Made by a program: the position numbers and the translations under genes
Assembly: GCF_003604195.1 (NCBI RefSeq)
Contig: NZ_QXGR01000003.1
Span: 1 to 64,000 of the forward strand
From: Simplicispira lacusdiani
GTDB taxonomy: Bacteria; Pseudomonadota; Gammaproteobacteria; Burkholderiales; Burkholderiaceae_C
Reading direction: 5' to 3'
DNA length: 64,000 bases
Notes under the pieces: model-generated
The model's database searches: none
The model's input: only the letters and a program-made list of their open reading frames with translations
What the model was told of the DNA's origin: nothing
Shown here: positions 57,921 through 64,000 of the stretch, piece by piece
Position numbering within the stretch: position 1 is the first letter of the stretch
Layout of the letters: every line of letters starts with the position of its first letter

Positions 57921-60656
57921 ATGGCGACCGAAACACCTCCGACCACCGCCGTCCTCGATGCCCACCTGCGCGACGCGCAGGAGCTGGCGCAGGCCCATGG
58001 CGTCGATCCCGGCACCGGCCTGCATGCCGACGAAGCCACGCGCCGCGCCGCCCGGCACGGTGCCAACGAGCTACAGGACCATGCCCGCAGGGGCCCGCTG
58101 GCGCTGTTGGCCGAACAGTTCAAGGACTTCATGGTGCTGGTGCTGCTGGGCGCTGCCGTGGTCTCCGGCCTGGTCGGCGACCTGACGGACACGCTGGTCA
58201 TCCTCGTCATCGTGGTGCTCAACGCGCTCATCGGCTTCACCCAGGCCTGGCGGGCCGACCAGGCCCTGGCCGCGCTGCGCCAGCTCGCTGCGGCGCACGC
58301 CACCGTGCTGCGCGGCGGCGAGGTGCAGGTGGTGCCCGCCGGCACGCTGGTGCCCGGCGACATCGTGCTGCTGGAGGCCGGCAACCAGATCCCGGCCGAC
58401 CTGCGCCTGATCGAGATCGCCCAACTGCAGGTGGATGAATCGGCGCTCACGGGTGAATCGGTCACCGTCGCCAAGCAGACCGGCACCCTGGCCGCGCAGG
58501 ACGCCAGCGCCCTGGGCGACCGCGTGAACATGGCCTTCAAGGGCACCACGGCCACCCACGGCCGCGCGCGCGGCCTGGTGGTGGCCATCGGCATGCACAC
58601 CGAACTGGGCAAAGTGGCCCGCCTGCTGGGCGGCGAGGACCGCAGCACGCCGCTGCAGCGGCGCCTGGCGGCCTTCGGCAAGCGGCTGGCGCTGGCAGTG
58701 CTGGGCATCTGCGCCGTCGTCTTCGTGGTGGGCGTGCTGCGCGGCGAGAGCCCGCTGCTCATGGCGCTGACCGCCATCAGCCTGGCCGTGGCCGCCATCC
58801 CCGAGGCCATGCCCGCCGTGGTCACGGTGCTGCTGGCCCTGGGCGCGCGCCGCATGGTGGCCGTCAACGCGCTGGTGCGCCGCCTGCCCTCGGTGGAAAC
58901 GCTGGGCTCGGTCACCACCATCTGCTCCGACAAGACCGGCACGCTCACGCAGAACCGCATGCACGCCGAGCTGCTGCTGGCGCGCGGCGTGCGCTGGACG
59001 CCCGGCGACGCCTTGCCCGGCGCCGTGCACCGCGAGGCGCTGCGCGCCGCCGCGCTGTGCAACGACGCCACGCGCCACTCCCATGCCGATGGCGACGACA
59101 TGGAGGCAACCGCCACCCCCACCACCCTCGCCGACTGGCAGGGCGACCCCACCGAAACCGCCCTGGCGCTGGCGGCCCGCGCCGGCGGCCTGGACAAGGC
59201 GGCGCTCGACGCAGAGAACCCGCGCGTGCAAGAGCAGCCGTTCGACTCCGACCGCAAGCGCATGACCACCTTCCACCGCGTCGCGGGCGGCTTCGTGGCC
59301 TACACCAAGGGCGCGCCCGAATCGGTGCTGCCGCGCTGCACCGCGCAGTGGACCCCGGAGGGCCGCGCCCCGCTCGACAACGCCGCCTTGCTGGCCCAGG
59401 CCGGCCAGCTCGCCGCGCAGGGCCTGCGCGTGCTGGCCCTGGCGCGGCGCGGCCATGCCCGCCTGCCCGACACCAATGCCCTGGACGCGGTGGAGAGCGA
59501 ACTCGAACTGCTGGGCCTGATCGCCCTCATCGACCCGCCCCGCCCCGAGGCCCAGGCCGCCGTGCGCGACTGCATCAGCGCCGGGGTCTCCCCGGTGATG
59601 ATCACCGGCGACCACCCGGCCACGGCGCGCGCCATCGCGCACCGCCTGGGCATCGTGGACACATCGGACGCCCCCGTGCTCACCGGCGCCGACCTGGCCC
59701 GGCTCGACGCGGCCTCGCTGCAGCAGCGGGTGGAGCAGGTGCGGATCTACGCGCGCGTCGATCCGGCGCAGAAGATCCGCATCGTCGAGTCGCTGCAGGC
59801 GCGCGGCCACTTCGTGGCCATGACGGGCGACGGCGTGAACGACGCCCCCGCGCTCAAACGCGCCGACATCGGCGTGGCCATGGGCCGGGGCGGCACCGAC
59901 GTGGCGCGCGAGGCCAGCAGCCTGGTGCTGCTGGACGACAACTTCGCCACCATCGTCGCGGCGGTGAAGGAAGGGCGCCGCATCTACGACAACATCCGCA
60001 AGTTCGTGCGCTACACCATGACCAGCAACTCGGGCGAGATCTGGACCATCTTCCTCGCGCCCCTGCTGCTGCTGCCGATTCCGCTGCTGCCCATCCACAT
60101 CCTGTGGGTCAACCTCGTCACCGACGGCCTGCCCGGCCTGGCGCTGGCGGCCGAACCGGCCGAGCGCGGCATCATGCGGCGCCCGCCGCGCGCGCCCACC
60201 GAAAGCATGTTCGCGGGCGGCATGTGGCAGCACATCCTGGGCATCGGCCTGCTCATCGGCGGGCTGTGCCTGGCGGTGCAGGCCTGGGCCCTGTCCACCG
60301 GCAACGCGCACTGGCAGACCATGGTGTTCACCGTGCTCACCCTGGCCCAGATGGCGCATGTGCTGGCCATCCGTTCCGAGAGCGAACCGCTCTGGCGCCT
60401 GGGCCTGGGCAGCAACCGGCCGCTGCTGGGCGCCGTGCTGCTGACCTTCCTGCTGCAGATGGCCACCATCTACGTGCCCGCGCTCAACCCCATCTTCAAG
60501 ACCGAGCCGCTGGGCCTGGCCGACCTGGCCGTCTGCCTGGGGGCCGCGCTGATGGTGTACGTGGCGGTCGAGCTGGAGAAGGCCTGGCGCCGCCAGCGCC
60601 TGCCCGCGGCCGCCGCCATGGACGAGCCGGCACCGCCCGCGCGGCATGGCGCATAA
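57921..60656 (+). CDS. P-type cation ATPase, P2A (SERCA/PMCA-like)
   Basis: A 911-residue ATPase. Motifs in order: N-terminal cation ATPase domain, VDESALTGES, TM4 with AAIPEAMPAV, phosphorylation site CSDKTGTLTQN, the nucleotide-binding KGAPE, MTGDGVNDAPALK, and a C-terminal six-helix region with LPIHILWVNLVTDGLPGLAL. The TM4 sequence PEAMP replaces the PEGLP of calcium pumps, so the ion (Ca, Mg or Mn) is uncertain. ATG 57921 is preferred. Confidence 0.92.
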   Translation: MATETPPTTAVLDAHLRDAQELAQAHGVDPGTGLHADEATRRAARHGANELQDHARRGPLALLAEQFKDFMVLVLLGAAVVSGLVGDLTDTLVILVIVVLNALIGFTQAWRADQALAALRQLAAAHATVLRGGEVQVVPAGTLVPGDIVLLEAGNQIPADLRLIEIAQLQVDESALTGESVTVAKQTGTLAAQDASALGDRVNMAFKGTTATHGRARGLVVAIGMHTELGKVARLLGGEDRSTPLQRRLAAFGKRLALAVLGICAVVFVVGVLRGESPLLMALTAISLAVAAIPEAMPAVVTVLLALGARRMVAVNALVRRLPSVETLGSVTTICSDKTGTLTQNRMHAELLLARGVRWTPGDALPGAVHREALRAAALCNDATRHSHADGDDMEATATPTTLADWQGDPTETALALAARAGGLDKAALDAENPRVQEQPFDSDRKRMTTFHRVAGGFVAYTKGAPESVLPRCTAQWTPEGRAPLDNAALLAQAGQLAAQGLRVLALARRGHARLPDTNALDAVESELELLGLIALIDPPRPEAQAAVRDCISAGVSPVMITGDHPATARAIAHRLGIVDTSDAPVLTGADLARLDAASLQQRVEQVRIYARVDPAQKIRIVESLQARGHFVAMTGDGVNDAPALKRADIGVAMGRGGTDVAREASSLVLLDDNFATIVAAVKEGRRIYDNIRKFVRYTMTSNSGEIWTIFLAPLLLLPIPLLPIHILWVNLVTDGLPGLALAAEPAERGIMRRPPRAPTESMFAGGMWQHILGIGLLIGGLCLAVQAWALSTGNAHWQTMVFTVLTLAQMAHVLAIRSESEPLWRLGLGSNRPLLGAVLLTFLLQMATIYVPALNPIFKTEPLGLADLAVCLGAALMVYVAVELEKAWRRQRLPAAAAMDEPAPPARHGA

Positions 60657-60766
60657 ACACATGACAAACGATTAGAAACCGCCACGCACCGCACCGGGCA
60701 CAATGCGTGCGGGCCCGCGCCGTGCGGGCTCCTGGCGCACATCAATCGAGAGAGGGACATCCATCC

Positions 60767-62050
60767 ATGCAATTCGAAACCCTGGCCGTCCATGGCGGCT
60801 ACACGCCCGAACCCACCACGCACGCGGTCGCCGTGCCGCTGTACCAGACGGTGGCCTATTCGTTCGACAGCGCCCAGCACGGCGCCGACCTGTTCGACCT
60901 GAAGGTGCCGGGCAACATCTACACGCGCATCATGAACCCGACCACCGACGTGCTGGAAAAGCGCGTCGCGGCCCTGGAGGGCGGCATCGGCGCGCTGGCC
61001 ATGGCCTCGGGCATGGCGGCCATCACGGCGGCCATCCAGACCATCGCCGAAACCGGTGACAACATCATCTCGGCCAGCACGCTGTACGGCGGCACCTACA
61101 ACCTGTTCGCCCACACCTTCCCGCAGCAGGGCATCGAAGTGCGCTTTGCCGACCCGGCCGACCCGGCCAGCTTTGCCAAGCTGATCGACGCGCGCACTAA
61201 GGCCGTGTACTGCGAGTCCATCGGCAACCCGCTGGGCAACGTGACCGACATCGCCGCGCTGGCCAAGGTGGCGCACGACCATGGCGTGCCGCTGATCGTG
61301 GACAACACCGTGCCCAGCCCCTACCTGTGCCGACCCATCGAACACGGCGCCGACATCGTGGTGCACGCGCTCACCAAGTACATGAACGGCCACGGCAACA
61401 GCATCGGCGGCATCATCGTGGACAGCGGCAAGTTCCCCTGGGCCCAACACAAGGAACGCTTCAAGCGTCTGAACGAGCCCGACGTGAGCTACCACGGCGT
61501 GGTCTACACCGAGGCCCTGGGCCCGGCGGCCTACATCGCCCGCGCGCGCGTCGTGCCGCTGCGCAACATGGGCGCAGCGCTCTCGCCGTTCAACGCCTGG
61601 CTCACGCTGCAGGGCATCGAGACCCTGCCGCTGCGCATGGACCGCATCTGCGACAACACCCTGGCGCTGGCCCAGTACCTGCAGGCCCACCCCAAGGTGG
61701 AATGGGTGCGCTATGCCGGCCTGCCCGGTCATGCCGACCACGCCGTGGTGCAACGCCAGATGGGTGGCCGTGCCTCGGGCATCCTGAGTTTCGGCCTCAA
61801 GAGCAGCGACGCCGACCCGCGCGCCGCAGGGGCGCGCTTCCTCGACGCGCTGCAACTGTTCACGCGCCTGGTGAACATCGGCGATGCCAAGTCGCTGGCC
61901 ACGCACCCGGCATCGACCACGCACCGCCAGCTCAACCCCGCCGAGCTGGCCAAGGCCGGCGTGAGCGAGAACATGGTGCGCCTGTCGGTGGGCATCGAGC
62001 ACCTGAAGGACCTGCAAGCCGACCTGGCCCAGGCGCTGGACAAGGTCTGA
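60767..62050 (+). CDS. metY: O-acetylhomoserine sulfhydrylase
   Basis: A 427-residue PLP enzyme of the Cys/Met metabolism family, MetY type. It has YTRIMNPTTDVLEKRVAALEGG, SASTLYGGTYNLF, the region VDNTVPSPYLCRPIEHGAD, and the PLP Lys in HALTKYMNGHG. It makes homocysteine (or methionine analogues) from O-acetylhomoserine and sulfide. It is followed by a good terminator. Confidence 0.94.
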   Translation: MQFETLAVHGGYTPEPTTHAVAVPLYQTVAYSFDSAQHGADLFDLKVPGNIYTRIMNPTTDVLEKRVAALEGGIGALAMASGMAAITAAIQTIAETGDNIISASTLYGGTYNLFAHTFPQQGIEVRFADPADPASFAKLIDARTKAVYCESIGNPLGNVTDIAALAKVAHDHGVPLIVDNTVPSPYLCRPIEHGADIVVHALTKYMNGHGNSIGGIIVDSGKFPWAQHKERFKRLNEPDVSYHGVVYTEALGPAAYIARARVVPLRNMGAALSPFNAWLTLQGIETLPLRMDRICDNTLALAQYLQAHPKVEWVRYAGLPGHADHAVVQRQMGGRASGILSFGLKSSDADPRAAGARFLDALQLFTRLVNIGDAKSLATHPASTTHRQLNPAELAKAGVSENMVRLSVGIEHLKDLQADLAQALDKV

Positions 62051-62062
62051 GCCTTGCCCTGC

Positions 62063-62088
62063 CACCCGGGCCTGCGCAGGCCCGGGTG
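62063..62088 (+). terminator. Terminator after metY
   Basis: CACCCGGGCC (62063-62072), a 6-base loop, GGCCCGGGTG (62079-62088), then ATTTTGGG on the plus strand. It lies 13 bp past the metY stop. Confidence 0.85.
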
Positions 62089-62098
62089 ATTTTGGGTA

Positions 62099-62154
62099 TC
62101 TTTGGCCTCTAGCGCCCATCCATAAAGCGCTATTAGCTATTATTTTGATAGCTT
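62099..62154. repeat. Dispersed repeat copy 11
   Basis: 'TCTTTGGCCTCTAGCGCCCA', 'TCCATAAAGCGCTATTAGCT', 'ATTATTTTGATAGCT'. Near-complete copy downstream of the metY terminator. Confidence 0.8.
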
Positions 62155-62270
62155 TTTCGTTGATACACCCCGGCGCTGGGGCGTATCCATAAGCCCCAGG
62201 CCGTTCAAGGTTGGGGCAGCGCTGCAAGAATGCGGCGCACCACCCGCGCCCATTCTCCTGCCGACACCCC

Positions 62271-63317
62271 ATGGACTCCATCAGCCAGGCTGCCCTGGGC
62301 AGCGCCGTCGTTCTTGCCACCCTGGGGCGGCGCACGGCCGCCTGGAAGGCCGCGCTGTGGGGCGCGGCGGCGGGAACGCTGCCGGACCTGGACGCCTTCA
62401 TCGACCATGGCGAACCATTGCTCAACATGGTGCGCCACCGGGCCGAGAGCCATTCCCTCTTTTTCCTGGCGCTGGCCAGCGCGCCGCTGGGCTGGCTGGT
62501 GGCCCGCCTGCAGGGCGAGCGGCAACTGTGGCACCGCTGGTGGCTGGCGCTGGCCCTGGCGCTGCTCACGCACCCCTTGCTGGATGTGCTGACCATCTAC
62601 GGCACGCAGTTGCTGCAACCGTTCACGGACCACCCCTACGGCGTGGGCAGCATGTTCATCATCGACCCGCTCTACACCCTGCCCCTGCTGGTGGGTGTGG
62701 TGGCGGCGCTGCGCCACCCGCAGGGCCTGCGCTGGAACCAGGCCGGGTTGGTGCTGAGCACGGCCTACCTGGGCTGGAGCCTGCTGGCGCAGCAGCATGT
62801 GCGCGGCGTGTTCGAAGAGGCCCTGCGCGCCCAGGGGCTGCCCGCCAGCCAGGTGCTGGTCACGCCCGCCCCTTTTTCCACCGTGCTGTGGCGCGCCGTG
62901 GCCATGGGGCCAGAGCACTACCACGAGGCCTATTACTCGCTGCTCGACGGCGGCGCCCCAGTGCAATGGACGCAGCACCCCCGTGGCAGCGCCCTGCGCG
63001 CCGCCCACGCGGCCCACCCGCATGTGCAGCGGCTGGAACGCTTCAGCCATGGCTTCATGCGTGTGCAGGCCAGCCCTGAGGGGCGGCTGCAGATCACCGA
63101 TCTGCGCATGGGGCTGGAGCCCTGCTACAGCTTCCACTTCGATGTGGGGTCGGCCATCCCCGCCGAGGGCGCGGCAGCGGTGGCAGGCGATCTGCCCACG
63201 CAGCAATGGCAGCGCCCCGACCTGCGCACGGGCCTGGCCTGGTGGTGGCAGCGCCTTTCTGATCCGTCTGCGGGGCCCCTGTCGCGCGTGCCCGGCGTGT
63301 CGTCCTGCGGGCGCTGA
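62271..63317 (+). CDS. YdjM/DUF457-type membrane protein
   Basis: A 348-residue polytopic protein of the LexA-regulated, membrane-bound 'metal-dependent hydrolase' (YdjM) group. LWGAAAGTLPDLDAF, then HRAESHSLFF and LLTHPLLDVLTIYGTQLLQPF carry the family's conserved Asp/His clusters. The role is unknown. ATG 62271 starts directly at the family N-terminus. It lies about 220 bp past metY, with a dispersed repeat between. Confidence 0.8.
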   Translation: MDSISQAALGSAVVLATLGRRTAAWKAALWGAAAGTLPDLDAFIDHGEPLLNMVRHRAESHSLFFLALASAPLGWLVARLQGERQLWHRWWLALALALLTHPLLDVLTIYGTQLLQPFTDHPYGVGSMFIIDPLYTLPLLVGVVAALRHPQGLRWNQAGLVLSTAYLGWSLLAQQHVRGVFEEALRAQGLPASQVLVTPAPFSTVLWRAVAMGPEHYHEAYYSLLDGGAPVQWTQHPRGSALRAAHAAHPHVQRLERFSHGFMRVQASPEGRLQITDLRMGLEPCYSFHFDVGSAIPAEGAAAVAGDLPTQQWQRPDLRTGLAWWWQRLSDPSAGPLSRVPGVSSCGR

Positions 63318-63383
63318 GCACGGCAAGGCAGTGCCTGCCCCACCGAAGCCGTGGCGCGTACCTTTCCCCTTTTCACCCCCCTC

Positions 63384-63414
63384 AAAAAAAAAAGACCGGC
63401 GCACGCGGCGCCGG
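63384..63414 (-). terminator. Terminator of ompW
   Basis: A 7-bp stem (CCGGCGC at 63396-63402 with its complement 63408-63414) is followed on the minus strand by a run of Ts (ten A at 63384-63393 on plus, with one G-containing break), 54 bp past the ompW stop. Confidence 0.82.
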
Positions 63415-63467
63415 CCATCAAGTACCTTGGAGAGGATGAAAAACGCTGCGGAGCGCAGCGCGGGCGC

Positions 63468-64000
63468 TCAGAAGCGCCAGCCCAGGCCCACGCCCACGAG
63501 CACGGGGTCGGCCTTGAAGGTGCCGAGCTTGGCACCGCCGGCGCTCACGTCGGTCTTGATGAAGACCTTTTTGACGTCGAAGTTCAGGTACAGGTTCTTC
63601 TGCAGCGGAATGTCCACGCCGATCTGCAGCGCGGCGCCGAAGCTGTTGCGGTCGATGTCCACGCCGGCGGGCAGCTTCACGCTGGAGAAGCGCGTGTAGT
63701 TCAGGCCCGCGCCCACGTAGGGCTTGATGCCGGACGTGTTGAAGTGGTACTGCACCAGCAGCGTGGGCGGCAGGTGCTTGAGCGAGCCGATGGCCGCGCC
63801 GCCGGCGCTCAGCGTGTGCTTCTGCGGCACGGTGAGGATCAGCTCGGCCGCGACGTTGGGGGTGAAGAAGTACGACACATCCACTTCGGGGATGGTCTTG
63901 TTGTTGATCGTCAGACCCAAGGGGGTGCTGTCCTTGTTGGCGCTGTCCAGGTGCACGGCGCGGGCACGGACCATCCAGGGACCTTCCGACTGCTGCGCCA
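63468..64000 (-). CDS. ompW: OmpW-family outer-membrane protein, 5' end cut off
   Basis: The last 177 residues of an OmpW/AlkL-like eight-stranded barrel; the gene runs past the window edge. Upstream of the first in-window ATG the frame continues (AQQSEGPWMVRARAVHLDS), which looks like the signal-peptide cleavage site and the first mature strand, so that ATG is not the start. PEVDVSYFFTPNVAAELILT, LPPTLLVQYHF, KPYVGAGLNYT, DVKKVFIKTD and the final Phe match OmpW. OmpW-type channels pass small hydrophobic molecules. Confidence 0.92.
   Translation of the reverse strand, partial: AQQSEGPWMVRARAVHLDSANKDSTPLGLTINNKTIPEVDVSYFFTPNVAAELILTVPQKHTLSAGGAAIGSLKHLPPTLLVQYHFNTSGIKPYVGAGLNYTRFSSVKLPAGVDIDRNSFGAALQIGVDIPLQKNLYLNFDVKKVFIKTDVSAGGAKLGTFKADPVLVGVGLGWRF

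Noticed and set aside
58071..60662. An 863-codon open frame antisense to the P-type ATPase gene
   Set aside because: Same GC-driven effect; the plus strand carries all P-type ATPase motifs in order.

Overview
The window is a GC-rich, densely packed chromosomal segment with short intergenic gaps, many 4-base stop/start overlaps and almost no mobile DNA. Gene content points to a betaproteobacterium of the family Comamonadaceae (Acidovorax/Alicycliphilus/Diaphorobacter-like): a Liv-type transporter with its own acyl-CoA ligase, many acyl-CoA enzymes, a tailed second IF-1, and a dispersed repeat of about 55-60 bp built from blocks such as 'GCGCTT...AAGCGC' and 'GATAGCTA'. Family-level placement is inference; no rRNA is present.

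Layout. 0-4 kb: a thioesterase-GNAT fusion, an HSL-type esterase, an exported hydratase-like protein and an iron alcohol dehydrogenase. 4-17 kb: three c-di-GMP proteins (CSS-EAL, PAS-GGDEF-EAL, PAS-GAF-GGDEF-EAL), with a patatin-like protein, an HDOD protein, Tex and a small exported protein between them, followed by ogt. 17.8-24.5 kb: a leftward acyl-CoA/redox block (acyl-CoA dehydrogenase, SDR, PaaI thioesterase, CurA-like reductase, GNAT, GST, SDR). 24.6-26.7 kb: an AT-richer two-gene insert encoding a DGQHR-domain (DndB-like) protein and an unrecognised partner joined by a GTGA overlap. 27-31 kb: a small ABM protein, a thiolase and a FadB-like protein, then an AraC regulator. 32-36 kb: a rightward four-gene set of ABC ATPase, FtsX-like permease, LolA-like protein and outer-membrane barrel. 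36-44 kb: a leftward run of periplasmic binding protein, acyl-CoA ligase, second binding protein and LivHMGF. 44-47 kb: a Crp/Fnr regulator, a lipoprotein carboxylesterase and a divergent AraC regulator. 48-51.6 kb: selO-msrB-yciB-bolA-ppiC. 51.7-54.4 kb: an acyltransferase-like membrane protein, tRNA-Pro(TGG), infA and an HPP-CBS protein. 54.5-64 kb: psd, rlhA, a P-type ATPase, metY, a YdjM-type membrane protein and ompW, which runs off the right edge.

Most genes suit an organism that takes up and oxidises fatty, aromatic or branched acids. The Liv operon would import a carboxylate, the ligase would activate it, and the acyl-CoA dehydrogenase, hydratase/dehydrogenase and thiolase genes would degrade it. 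The strongest candidates for new biology are the DGQHR/partner pair, the ATPase-permease-LolA-like-barrel set, and the dispersed repeats that have been absorbed in frame into patatin-like and SelO coding sequences.
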